Assembly: GCA_903837355.1 (NCBI GenBank)
Contig: CAILUI010000307.1
Coordinates: 1-51,791, forward strand
Source of the DNA: an uncultured Victivallales bacterium
Lineage (GTDB): Bacteria > Verrucomicrobiota > Lentisphaeria > Oligosphaerales > JAFGRS01
Length of the DNA: 51,791 nt
Direction of reading: 5' to 3'
The notes under the pieces were generated by a model, which saw only the letters and a list, made by a program, of their open reading frames with translations, was not told the DNA's origin and did not search any database. Numbering within the stretch: the first letter of the stretch is position 1; every line of letters begins with the position of its first letter. Below, piece by piece: positions 35,417-43,981 of this stretch. The translations under genes were made by a program, and so were the position numbers.

Positions 35417-36258
35417 CGGCTCTGGTGCGCACACAGGGTCCGCCGCCCCGTAACCCGCGGCCGCTGCTTGCCACCCTCGCCACGCTGCTGGTTCTGGCCC
35501 TGGCGCTCTGGGGCCTCGGCCTGGGGCCATCGGCGGGCGGCTCGGGCGGGACGGGCGGCTCGGGAATGGGGGACGGCGTCGGCGCGGGCGGCGGCAGTGG
35601 CAGCGGGGCGGGAGCCGGCGCGGGCGGCGGTCAGGGCGAGGCAGCCGTCCGTAGCGAAGCGGCCGTCGACGCGGCCACGGCTGAAGCGGCGGCTGGCGGT
35701 GCCCCGGCGCCGGCCGTGGACGAGCCTGCCGCGGCGGCGCTGGCGACCCCGGTGCCGGCGTCCACGGTTGCTGCCGACGCGCCAGAACCAGAGCCGCCGC
35801 CCGAGGCGGCGGCCGACGGTATCCGTCTGACGACGGTTGGGCGCGGCGCGGCTGCTGACGAAGCCAGGGGCAGCGCTGCCGCCGCGGGCGGGCGGCGCGG
35901 CCGGGGCCTCGGTACGGGCGACCTCTCGTTCCGGCTCTACTGGAAGCCGCCCCGGGAGGACCTCGACCTGCACGTCGTCGACCCGAAGGGGCATCGCCTG
36001 AGTTTCCAGAAGCCGAGCTGTCCCTGTTCCGGCAAGATGGACCGCGACGACACGGTTGAGGGTGGGCCGGAGAACATCTTCTGGCCGCGCGGCACGGCGC
36101 CGAAGGGCGTCTACCGGGTCCAGGTGGAGTTCTACGCGGGAACGGGTGCTGAGCAGTTCACCGTCGAGGTGCGTCACCAGGATCAGCTCACGCAGACCCT
36201 CACCGGCACGCTGCAGAAGAAGGGCGAGCTGAGTCAGGAGTTTGAGGTGTCGTACTAA
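35413..36258 (+). CDS. DUF2135 (YfaP-like) domain membrane-anchored protein
   Basis: 281 residues from ATG 35413, overlapping the previous stop (ATGA). A transmembrane helix (about 17-37) and a Gly/Ala-rich linker (about 38-165) are followed by a DUF2135 domain (about 172-265; LDLHVVDPKGHRLSF, DRDDTVEGGPENIFWP, APKGVYRVQVEFY). DUF2135 is a beta-sandwich found in YfaP and in periplasmic proteins with von Willebrand or MG domains. The anchored, low-complexity stalk mirrors the preceding protein, suggesting both project from the same complex. The stop codon overlaps that of the convergent J-domain/HEAT gene. Confidence 0.8.
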   Translation: MTALVRTQGPPPRNPRPLLATLATLLVLALALWGLGLGPSAGGSGGTGGSGMGDGVGAGGGSGSGAGAGAGGGQGEAAVRSEAAVDAATAEAAAGGAPAPAVDEPAAAALATPVPASTVAADAPEPEPPPEAAADGIRLTTVGRGAAADEARGSAAAAGGRRGRGLGTGDLSFRLYWKPPREDLDLHVVDPKGHRLSFQKPSCPCSGKMDRDDTVEGGPENIFWPRGTAPKGVYRVQVEFYAGTGAEQFTVEVRHQDQLTQTLTGTLQKKGELSQEFEVSY

Positions 36259-38675
36259 TCCGCCCCGATCCTGTCCCAGTAGCGCTTTCGGCGGTCCTTC
36301 CAGGCCTCGTTCGGGTCCACCCGGCGGGCGCTGGGTTCGGCGCCGAACAGGCCCCCGCGCGTGGGCGTCGTGGGTCCTATGCCGCCAAAGCCGCCGCCCA
36401 CCACCCCGCCACCGAGGCCGGTGCCGCTGTCGGCATGTGGGCCGGAAGCGAAGTCCACGTCCTCGTCACGCCCGCGGGGGCCTTTGGGCGCCAAGCGGTT
36501 CAATCCGTAGGTGGCGGTGAGCATGGCCAAGGCGCGCTTGGCCGCGTCGCGTACCAGCGCGGACTCGTCACGGTCCGCCGCCTGGCGCAGCGGCCTCTCG
36601 GCGCGTCCGTCACCGTATACGGACAGGGTCTGAGCACAGGCGAGCCGCACGGCCACGTCGCGGTCGGTCAACAGTCCACGTTGCAGCGCCGGTCCGGCGA
36701 CGTCGACGGCATAGCGGAGGCCGGCCAGGCCGGCGACGGCGGCCCAGCGCACGCTGGCATCGCTGTCGACGCACAGGGCTTGAGCCAGCGCCGCCACGAC
36801 GGCGTCATGGCCGGTCGTCGCCTGGCGGAGGATGGCCACACAGGCCAGTCGTTCCAGGCGGCCGCTGGCCACGCCAAGGAGCTTCCCGAGGGCCGCCACC
36901 ACCGCCCCGCCGTAGCCGCCATCGAGTTCACGGCCGATACGGCGTTCGAGGTCGCCCGGGGTGATGCTGGCGGGCCTGGCGCCGATCGCGGCACGCGGCG
37001 CTGCCGCGAGCAGCCGGGGGTCGATCCGAGTGCTGACGATGGTGGCCAGCAGGCGGGCCACGGCGACGGCATCGCCGGCCTGCTGCGGGCGGCGCTGGAC
37101 GGTCGCCACAAGCTGGCTCCACAACCGTTCCTGGCTGGTAGCGTCCAGGCCCTTGGCGTACGCCACGATACGGTCGAACTGGCGTCGGAAGTGCACCATC
37201 GCGCTGCCGGCTTCGGGGTCCAGAGTGAGCGCCCGGCGGCTCTGGAGTGCGCCCAGGTAGGCCGTTACCGCCGGCACCGTGTCAATGGCGGCGAGGGCGT
37301 CGGCGGCGGCTCCGCGTCCTTGCGCCAGGGCCTCACCCAGGATCACTACCGTCTCCGGGCTGATGTCCTTGTGCAGCCCCAGCTCAACGATGCAGTCCCC
37401 TTCTGCGGACTCCCTGCCCGTGGCGATCTGGTCGGCGATGATGGCGGCCGTGGTCACCGTACGGCATGACGGGATGTCCACCCCCGCGACCTCCATGAGT
37501 TGGGCGACCCGCCGGCGGGTGTTGGTGTCCGGCTCCGTCAGGCACATGCGGTACAGCCATGGTCCGCACACCTCGGGGGGAGCCAGGCATGCCAGAGACT
37601 CCGCTATTTGCAGGCGCCGGGACCTGCTGCTCGGGTCTCGCCACAAGTCGTCCGCGGCATCGAAATCACGTTTGCCAAGATCGGCCGCGGCCACCAGCAC
37701 ACTCGTCTCCACCGCCGCCTCCATGACCTGCACGCCGAGGCGGCGGAGGGCCTCCTGGGCCGCCCTGGCAACCCTGGCATCGCGGTCGGTCAGGAAGACC
37801 CGGTACAGCGCCGGTGCGCTTTCGCGCACCTGCTCCGGATGCCGCTCGAGCTGCGCGACCGCGGCCGCGCGGCGGCTGGGGTCTGCTTCGCTCCTGAGCG
37901 CCGCGAGCCACTGGTCCGCGCTCGGGTTCGGCATGGTTGGCGCGGCCGGAGCCGCGGCGCGGGTATCGACGCTCAGTGGCGCGGCGGTCGTGTCGGGCGG
38001 GTCAGCCAACGTGCCTGTCCGCACCGCCGCCATCGCGTCGTGGCTAACGCTTGTCGGGAGCGTCGGAAGAGCCGTCACGGGGGGGAGAAGCCGCGTGGCG
38101 CTCCCGTCCGTCACTCCAGGGCCGGAACGGTGGTCGGGGGCGGGCGTGCCGGGCGTCGGCGTCGTGCTGTTGGCGGTGGTGCGGGGGTGCGAGCGCAGCG
38201 CGGGGAGCGCGAAGATGAGCAAGACCCCCAGGGCTGCCGTCACGGTCAGGGTCAAGGGGGTTTGGGCCAAGCGGCGGCCGACCAGCCTGCCAAGACGGCC
38301 GCGGCGCGCTGGGGCCTGACCGCCAGCCTGAGCGGCGGGCAGGGCTGCCCGTATGTCTGCTGCTGGCGGCGGTGCTGGCGGCAGGTCCACGCCGAGTGCA
38401 GCCGCCAGGGCGGCTTCATAGCGGCTGCGGGCGGCGGGGTCCTCCAGCGTCGCCTGGGCTGCGGCCACCTGGTTCTGGAGGTCCTGCACCGCCGCCTGCG
38501 TCTCGGCGTCCGGGTGCAGATCCCAGGCTTTGAGCGCGCGCATGCGCTGCAGGCTGGCGCCATGGATCGTCGCGGTGTCCCGCTCGAAGCGTGCCAAGCC
38601 CAGCAGGTCATAGTGATCCGGCGGCCGTGGCCCTGGAGCCAGGTCGAGGATCTTGCTGTAGAGGTCTTTCCCCAT
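36255..38675 (-). CDS. Membrane protein with N-terminal J-domain and HEAT-like repeats
   Basis: 806 residues. Residues 20-90 form a J-like domain (DHYDLLGLARFERDTATI, LHPDAETQ with His54-Pro55-Asp56, DPAARSRYEAAL). The HPD motif that triggers Hsp70 ATPase is kept, unlike in many planctomycete relatives as I recall them. A Pro-rich linker leads to one transmembrane helix (about 139-158, LTLTVTAALGVLLIFALPAL). From about 245 to 740 come HEAT-like alpha repeats (RRAAAVAQLERHP, DASVRWAAVAGLAGL, DVAVRLACAQTLSVYG), then a Gly-rich tail. The J-domain would face the cytoplasm, where the Hsp70 of the operon acts. Tail-to-tail with the DUF2135 gene. Confidence 0.75.
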   Translation of the reverse strand: MGKDLYSKILDLAPGPRPPDHYDLLGLARFERDTATIHGASLQRMRALKAWDLHPDAETQAAVQDLQNQVAAAQATLEDPAARSRYEAALAAALGVDLPPAPPPAADIRAALPAAQAGGQAPARRGRLGRLVGRRLAQTPLTLTVTAALGVLLIFALPALRSHPRTTANSTTPTPGTPAPDHRSGPGVTDGSATRLLPPVTALPTLPTSVSHDAMAAVRTGTLADPPDTTAAPLSVDTRAAAPAAPTMPNPSADQWLAALRSEADPSRRAAAVAQLERHPEQVRESAPALYRVFLTDRDARVARAAQEALRRLGVQVMEAAVETSVLVAAADLGKRDFDAADDLWRDPSSRSRRLQIAESLACLAPPEVCGPWLYRMCLTEPDTNTRRRVAQLMEVAGVDIPSCRTVTTAAIIADQIATGRESAEGDCIVELGLHKDISPETVVILGEALAQGRGAAADALAAIDTVPAVTAYLGALQSRRALTLDPEAGSAMVHFRRQFDRIVAYAKGLDATSQERLWSQLVATVQRRPQQAGDAVAVARLLATIVSTRIDPRLLAAAPRAAIGARPASITPGDLERRIGRELDGGYGGAVVAALGKLLGVASGRLERLACVAILRQATTGHDAVVAALAQALCVDSDASVRWAAVAGLAGLRYAVDVAGPALQRGLLTDRDVAVRLACAQTLSVYGDGRAERPLRQAADRDESALVRDAAKRALAMLTATYGLNRLAPKGPRGRDEDVDFASGPHADSGTGLGGGVVGGGFGGIGPTTPTRGGLFGAEPSARRVDPNEAWKDRRKRYWDRIGAD

Positions 38676-38773
38676 GGGATGTTACGCCTAGCGCGCCGCC
38701 GCCCGCCGCCGCCCGCCGACGGGACAGCGTCTGCATCGTTGCGGACCGCGCATCTGGCTGGATGCCGTATCGC

Positions 38774-39036
38774 TCAGGGCGTGATCCGACTCCACGAAGA
38801 TACCCGGTCCGGGAGTTCGATGCAACGCCACCGGGAATCGCCAGGGGCCGCGTACTCCCACTCGGCCTCCGTCGGCAGTCGGTACTCATACCCATCCGGC
38901 AGGCGCCCGGCTGTCCGCTCGCGCTTCGACAGCTTGGCGGCGAAGGCGATGGCTCCCCGGTTCCGGTGCGGTGCGCCCGGGTCCGTGGGCGGCAGGTCCA
39001 CGCCCAGCCTGAGGGCCAGGGCCCACTCATAGCTGG
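38774..39036 (-). pseudogene. Remnant of a J-domain/formylglycine-generating-enzyme (FGE-sulfatase) gene
   Basis: One open stretch reads SYEWALALRLGVDLPPTD and then AIAFAAKLSKRERTAGRLP, GYEYRLPTEAEWEYA before a stop. The second part is the unmistakable core of an FGE-sulfatase domain. The first part (39036-38985) resembles, in protein and DNA, the end of the J-domain in the neighbouring gene (RYEAALAAALGVDLPPAP at about 38385-38430). A stop precedes it, and both domains are cut short. It looks like the decayed rest of a duplicated J-domain protein with an FGE domain. Confidence 0.6.
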
Positions 39037-39077
39037 CAGCGGCTCACCCCGTCCGATCCGGGCTGTGGCGTGCACCC

Positions 39078-39455
39078 TTACGCTTTGAGCGTCTGGATGG
39101 GGTAGCGCGCCATGGCCGCGTCGTGTGAGACCAGCACAAGACCCTCCACCAGGGCCTGGGCCACCAGCAGGCGGTCGAAGGGGTCGCGATGCAGGTCGGG
39201 CAGCCCGCCGACGCGGAGCGCATGGGACCAGGTGATGGGGAGCTGGGTGAATGGCTCTGCTGCCAGCGCCTGTTCCCAGTCGTCCGGCATCTCCAGTTTG
39301 CCGAGCGCGCGCTTGACGGTGATCTCCCAGGCTGTCACCGCACTCACATGTACCACGTTGGCGCGGTTGGCGATGGCCTCGCGGGCCACGCTCCCCAACT
39401 CGGGAGCGTCGGCGAGCCACCAGAGCACAACATGGGTGTCGAGCAGCAGGTTCAT
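39078..39455 (-). CDS. PIN-domain toxin (VapC-like) of type II toxin-antitoxin system
   Basis: 125 residues, full-length PIN domain of the COG3744 type. Likely metal-binding residues: Asp6 (LLLDTHVVLWW), Glu44 (TAWEITVK), Asp91/Asp94 (HRDPFDRLL) and Asp112 (SHDAAMARY). Such toxins are ribonucleases that stop translation. The start overlaps the stop of the antitoxin gene by 4 bases, as is usual for these pairs. Confidence 0.9.
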   Translation of the reverse strand: MNLLLDTHVVLWWLADAPELGSVAREAIANRANVVHVSAVTAWEITVKRALGKLEMPDDWEQALAAEPFTQLPITWSHALRVGGLPDLHRDPFDRLLVAQALVEGLVLVSHDAAMARYPIQTLKA

Positions 39456-39691
39456 GACGGCTTCGCCCCGAACGCCTCAGCCCACTCGGGTGCCAGCACA
39501 TCGAAGTCCGGGGCCATCCGGATCTGGCCACGCAAGCGTCCCGGTTGGCGAGGCCGGCTGGCCTGTTGATAGGGCTCGAGGACGGCAACGGGCTTGCCGG
39601 CCCGACTGAGGATGACCTCCTCGCCCCTGGCGACGCGATCGAGGAGTTCGGAGAGATGGGCTTTGGCTTCCGTTACCGTGTTGATGACCAT
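39452..39691 (-). CDS. Phd/YefM-family antitoxin
   Basis: 79 residues. The N-terminal part is a standard Phd domain (INTVTEAKAHLSELLDRVARGEEVILSRAGKP split here: TVTEAKAHLSELL and EEVILSRAGKPVAVL) that binds DNA and dimerises. The C-terminal 30 residues (RMAPDFDVLAPEWAEAF) should wrap the PIN toxin. It comes first in the pair, downstream of a promoter and a palindromic operator, which suggests autoregulation. Confidence 0.9.
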   Translation of the reverse strand: MVINTVTEAKAHLSELLDRVARGEEVILSRAGKPVAVLEPYQQASRPRQPGRLRGQIRMAPDFDVLAPEWAEAFGAKPS

Positions 39692-39711
39692 GGTACACCC
39701 CAGTAGCAGAC

Positions 39712-39729
39712 CAGACCAGACCTGGTCTG
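39712..39729. promoter_or_regulatory. Palindromic operator of the Phd-PIN pair
   Basis: CAGACCAG, a 2-base spacer, CTGGTCTG: perfect 8-base arms. An additional AGACCAG-like half-site adjoins it. It lies 20 bases upstream of the antitoxin start and 12 bases downstream of the -10 element, the place expected for Phd autorepression. Confidence 0.65.
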
Positions 39730-39741
39730 ATAGCTGACGTG

Positions 39742-39770
39742 AACCTAACAGTGCTCCCGTGGTCTGTCAA
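39742..39770 (-). promoter_or_regulatory. Promoter of the Phd-PIN pair
   Basis: Minus-strand TTGACA (39765-39770), 17-base spacer, TAGGTT (39742-39747). The -35 is perfect and the -10 is weak. Confidence 0.5.
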
Positions 39771-39789
39771 CCGCGCTGGCCGGTCAGCC

Positions 39790-42645
39790 TCATTCCAGCC
39801 GCGCGAGGCCGGCCGCGGGCAGGTTCCAGGTGGCCCCGGAACCGCGCCACTGCAGCCACTCCCGGCCGGCACTGCGGCGCACCCCGAGGTTGAGACCGAG
39901 GGTGAGGCCGGGCCGGTAGGTCAGTCCGGCGGCGGTCAGGGGGATGGCCCACTCCGCGCTCCACTGCGGTTCGCGGACGCTGGCGGCAAAGCGCACGGCC
40001 GCGCCGAGTTGCAGCGCAGCCATAGCCGGGGCCCCGGCTTCGCTGACACTCTCGTGTTTGCCGCTGGCAAAGCCGTGGATGACGAAGATGGGGCCGGGCT
40101 GTGCTCCGGAGCGGTCCTGGAAGCAGACTTCCGCCGCGTCGGCCTCGCCCCACCCCGAACCGAGTTGCAGCGTGGCCCCGGCCGGCACGGGTACGGTCAC
40201 CGCCACGTACAGCGTCGTGCCGTCATGGCCAAGGCGGACCACGGCTGGGGCCGTCTTGAGCGCTGTGCCATCCGGGGCCTCCTGCAGCCGCAGGCTGGCC
40301 TCAGGCCACTCGCCCGGCGCGCACTCGCCGTCCAGCACGGGGGCCACGGTCAGCTTCGGCACCGTGACCTGGGGCGCTGGGCGCCGCGCTTTGGCCGGGA
40401 GTTCGATCGTCGTGTTCACCAGCGGCGTCTCGCGTACGCCTGGCGCCTCGACGATGGGCCAGGTGGCCCGCCACGGGCTGGCGTACGGACCGATCTGGTC
40501 GACCGGGATCGGCTCGAAGCCCAGGGCGAAGGCCGGTGATTCGGGACGCAGCCGATAGTCGTCCTGCGCGGCGTCGACAAACAGCGGGTCGGCCACGATG
40601 GAGTGCGTGTCGAAGCCGCGCTTCTGCCACTCCGCCCATTGCTGCTCCTTGGGCACATTGGGAAGTCCCAGGTCCAGCGGCAGGCCCTTGTGCCAGATGA
40701 GGTTGTAGTCGGAGGTGTTCTGCTCCGGCACGTCGTTGCGCGAGTACTGGAACAGCTTCGCCTGCGGTCTGCTATAATAGATAATATTGCGGCGGAACTG
40801 GTTACCTGCCATCAGCCAGAGGCTGTTCGGGTCGGTTGCGGCCAGTTCGGGGTACTTCTCGCGGTAGGCCGGCTTGGCGATCGCCTGGCGGAATTCCGCC
40901 AGGTGCGTGGCCACGACCTCGGACTTCGGGTCGTGGCCCGAGTACTGCATCTGCTGCTGGCTGTGGTCAACGAAGATGTTGTTCTCCAGGCGGTTGTCAC
41001 GGCCCGCATGGATGTGCGCCCCGCCCAGGGTGGTACGGGCTACGATGTTGCCATAAACGTGGGCGCCGCTGTGGTCGTCGTCGAGGTAGATTCCCCAGGC
41101 AAAGTGGGGGCTGGTCCAGGTGTCGCCCGAGCGGCCGTAGCCGAGCACGTCGTGGATGTAGTTGTAGCGGATGATGTGACCGCGCACATGCCAGTTGCCG
41201 CCGACGTAGTAGCCGCCGGTGTCCTCGGTCTCGAGATTGACGTGGCGGATGTGGTTATACTCGACCACGCAGTCGTTGCCGCCGCCGAAGATGCCGCAAC
41301 GCGTGGTGTCATGGATCAGGTTGTGTGACACCCGCAGGCCGACGCCGGCCAGGTAGATGCCGCAGCCATGGCCGTTGAGCACGCCGATGTGGTGGACGTA
41401 GTTGTTGTCGGCGTAGTGGCCGCTGGGAGTGAGCGTGTCGCGGGCGCTGCTGTTGCTTTCCAGGCGGATGCCGTAGTTGCCGACCTCGAAGATGTCGTTG
41501 CCCACGACGCCGCAGTCCTGCCCGCCTTGCACGGTCACCGCGGCGGTCGAGGCCAGCCTGCCGCCGGTGTCATGGACCGTGTTGCCGGCGATCAGGCAGT
41601 GCACCGAGTCGCGGACCACGATGGCCGCACCCTCGCAGCCTTCCAGGGTGAACCCGCGCAGGGTGATCCAGTCGGCCTGTGGCCCGATCTCGATCAGGGT
41701 CTCCACCACCGGCGCCCGGACCGTCGACTGCCCCAGCGGACCGGGCGGCTGGAAGTACAGCGTCTGGGTCGCCGTGTCGAGATACCACTCGCCGGGCGCG
41801 TCGAGTTCCTCGAGCAGATTGCGGACATAGAAGCGGTCGAGCGGGCGGATGCCACGAAAGCCGGTGTACTGGCCCCAGGCCATGTCTTTGGCCAGGGTGA
41901 TGGTGCCCCGTGCCGGGTCCGCTGTCGCGATCGGCATTGCCCAGTTGTGCCAGTTGTAGCGTGGGAAGATGATCACCTCGCCCAACTCCGGGTGCGCCCA
42001 GGTGCGCCCATCGCGCGGTCTGCACTGGATGACCCGTACATTCTCGTTCGGCAGGTCCGTGTACATGCTCAGGGGTTCGCCGTCGACATAGGCAAAGCCG
42101 CCGCCGTGCGGGTTTGCCGGGTCGGCATTGGGGTAGCGTGCCAGGACCTGCCGCCGGCCGTCCAGGAAGAGTTGCCGGAAGGCGATGCCTTTGAACCCTT
42201 GCGCGCCGACATCCGCCTTGAGGATGGCGCCCTGGTGCGGCACGAAGCCCGTGATCTGGCGGGCCCCGGTCAGCACGACGCGTTCGCTGGGGTAGGCGCG
42301 GTAGACGACAGGCGCCGCCGCGCTGCCCGCATCGGCCGCGGTCAGGGCGAAGGTCGGCGTGATCTCGTAGGTGCCGGCCCGCACCAGCACCGCCGCGCCG
42401 TCCGGCAGCAGGCCGGCCTGCTTGAGTCGGCGGAGTTCGTCGCGGGCCCGTGGCAGGGTCGCGAAGGGACCATCGGTACGCTCGGCGTTGGCTGCCGGTA
42501 AGGCCCCGGTCCAGGTGTCCTGGCCCGTCGGGGAAACGTAGACTACGCGCGTGGGCAGCCGTTCGGGCAGCAACTCCTGGCCGCTGGCCGCGACGCCCAA
42601 GCCGACAACCCCCAGACCCCAGGCCGCTGCAACCATCCAGCGCAT
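39790..42645 (-). CDS. Secreted right-handed beta-helix protein with C-terminal CBM9/DOMON-like domain
   Basis: 951 residues from the ATG at 42645, which starts a signal peptide (MRWMVAAAWGLGVVGLGVAAS) with GGAG upstream; the frame's extension to 42789 overlaps fabF and is rejected. After VYVSPTGQDTWTG, the same opening as the proteins at 178 and 3584, comes a beta-helix (about 370-640) with many N-x-hydrophobic turns, a loop region, and a C-terminal beta-sandwich (about 795-951; APVLDGECAPGEWPEA, TLYVAVTVPVP, WSAEWAIPL) like CBM9. Probably an exported polysaccharide lyase or hydrolase. It starts 23 bases after fabF, so it may be co-transcribed with the fatty-acid genes by read-through. Confidence 0.85.
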   Translation of the reverse strand: MRWMVAAAWGLGVVGLGVAASGQELLPERLPTRVVYVSPTGQDTWTGALPAANAERTDGPFATLPRARDELRRLKQAGLLPDGAAVLVRAGTYEITPTFALTAADAGSAAAPVVYRAYPSERVVLTGARQITGFVPHQGAILKADVGAQGFKGIAFRQLFLDGRRQVLARYPNADPANPHGGGFAYVDGEPLSMYTDLPNENVRVIQCRPRDGRTWAHPELGEVIIFPRYNWHNWAMPIATADPARGTITLAKDMAWGQYTGFRGIRPLDRFYVRNLLEELDAPGEWYLDTATQTLYFQPPGPLGQSTVRAPVVETLIEIGPQADWITLRGFTLEGCEGAAIVVRDSVHCLIAGNTVHDTGGRLASTAAVTVQGGQDCGVVGNDIFEVGNYGIRLESNSSARDTLTPSGHYADNNYVHHIGVLNGHGCGIYLAGVGLRVSHNLIHDTTRCGIFGGGNDCVVEYNHIRHVNLETEDTGGYYVGGNWHVRGHIIRYNYIHDVLGYGRSGDTWTSPHFAWGIYLDDDHSGAHVYGNIVARTTLGGAHIHAGRDNRLENNIFVDHSQQQMQYSGHDPKSEVVATHLAEFRQAIAKPAYREKYPELAATDPNSLWLMAGNQFRRNIIYYSRPQAKLFQYSRNDVPEQNTSDYNLIWHKGLPLDLGLPNVPKEQQWAEWQKRGFDTHSIVADPLFVDAAQDDYRLRPESPAFALGFEPIPVDQIGPYASPWRATWPIVEAPGVRETPLVNTTIELPAKARRPAPQVTVPKLTVAPVLDGECAPGEWPEASLRLQEAPDGTALKTAPAVVRLGHDGTTLYVAVTVPVPAGATLQLGSGWGEADAAEVCFQDRSGAQPGPIFVIHGFASGKHESVSEAGAPAMAALQLGAAVRFAASVREPQWSAEWAIPLTAAGLTYRPGLTLGLNLGVRRSAGREWLQWRGSGATWNLPAAGLARLE

Positions 42646-42668
42646 GGCAGGGCTCCGCGTCGCCAGCC

Positions 42669-43916
42669 TCAGCCGTACCACTCCCGGAAGAGCACGACGC
42701 CGTTGTGACCGCCGAAACCAAGGGAGTTCGACATGGCCGCACGCACCCGCGCCTGGCGGCCGACATTGGGCACGTAATCGAGGTCGCATTCCGGGTCCGG
42801 GTCCTCGAGGTTGAGGGTGGCCGGCAGGAACTGGTCGCGCAGGGCGAGGATCGAGACGATGGCCTCAAGCCCGCCCGCGGCGCCGATGCAGTGGCCGGTC
42901 ATCCCCTTGGTCGAGGAGACGGCAAGGCGGCGGGCATGCTCGCCGAAGGCCGCTTTGATGGCCTTGGTCTCGACCGGGTCATTGATCTCGGTCGAGGTCC
43001 CATGGGCGTTGATGTAGTCGACGTCCGCCGCCGTCATCCCGGCATCGCGCAGGGCTTCGGCCATGGCCCGCGCCGCACCTTCGCCCGCGGGATCCGGAGC
43101 GGTGAGGTGGAAGGCGTCCCCCGTACCCCCGTATCCAGCCAGTTCGGCGTAGACGCGAGCGCCCCGCCGGGCGGCATGCTCGGCGGTCTCGAGGATCAGG
43201 ACGCCGGCGCCCTCGCCCATGACGAAGCCATCGCGCCGCCGATCGAACGGCCGACTGGCGAGCAGCGGCGTGTCGTTGAAGCCGGTGCTGAGAGCACGCA
43301 GCGCACAGAAACCGCCGAGGCCGTACTGGCTGATGGTCGATTCCGTGCCGCCGCTGACGATGACCTCGGCCCGGCCGGCGCGCAGCAGGTCCAGCGCTGT
43401 GCCGATCGCGTCCGTGCCTGAGGCGCAGGCCGTCACCACGGAGTGCACGCGCCCCTTGATGCCCAAGGCCATTGAGATGTTGCCGGCGGCCTCGTTGACG
43501 ATGATCTTCGGAATGGTCAGCGGCGGAATGCGCCCCGGACCGCGCTCGAACATGCGGCGGTGGGCTTCCTGATCGACCTCGTTGCCGCCAATACCATTGC
43601 CCAGAACCACCGCGGTGCGCAGCAGGTCCGGCTCGGCCCCGGGCCCGAACCCCGCATCGCGCCACGCCTGGACGGCTGCCGCGAGGGCGTACTGGGTGAA
43701 GAGCGCCATGCGCTTGGCGTCCTTCGGGTCGATGTACGCTTCGGGGTCGAAACCCTTGACCTCGGCGGCGATCCGGCAGTCGAGCCCGGCGGTGTCAAAA
43801 CGGGTGATCGGCCCGACCCCGCAGAGGCCCGAGCGGATGGCCGCCCAGAAGGTCGCCACGTCATTGCCGATCGGGCTGATCACGCCCATCCCTGTAACTA
43901 CTACCCGCCGGTCCAT
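42669..43916 (-). CDS. fabF: Beta-ketoacyl-ACP synthase II
   Basis: 415 residues, the standard FabF length, from ATG 43916 (MDRRVVVTGMGVISPIG; a 24-residue upstream extension is rejected). It condenses malonyl-ACP with acyl-ACP in fatty-acid elongation. The Cys-His-His triad is complete: Cys164 in TACASGTDAIG, His305 in NAHGTSTE and His342 in KGMTGHCIGAAGG, with Lys337 also present. It ends SNSLGFGGHNGVVLF, typical of the family. It follows fabH by 65 bases on the same strand; acpP, fabD and fabG are not nearby. Confidence 0.95.
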   Translation of the reverse strand: MDRRVVVTGMGVISPIGNDVATFWAAIRSGLCGVGPITRFDTAGLDCRIAAEVKGFDPEAYIDPKDAKRMALFTQYALAAAVQAWRDAGFGPGAEPDLLRTAVVLGNGIGGNEVDQEAHRRMFERGPGRIPPLTIPKIIVNEAAGNISMALGIKGRVHSVVTACASGTDAIGTALDLLRAGRAEVIVSGGTESTISQYGLGGFCALRALSTGFNDTPLLASRPFDRRRDGFVMGEGAGVLILETAEHAARRGARVYAELAGYGGTGDAFHLTAPDPAGEGAARAMAEALRDAGMTAADVDYINAHGTSTEINDPVETKAIKAAFGEHARRLAVSSTKGMTGHCIGAAGGLEAIVSILALRDQFLPATLNLEDPDPECDLDYVPNVGRQARVRAAMSNSLGFGGHNGVVLFREWYG

Positions 43917-43981
43917 CGTAAACCTTTCTTGATCCGCTGCCGAGCGAGCCCGACCGCCCCCGCCGAGGTATGGCGCGCCCG

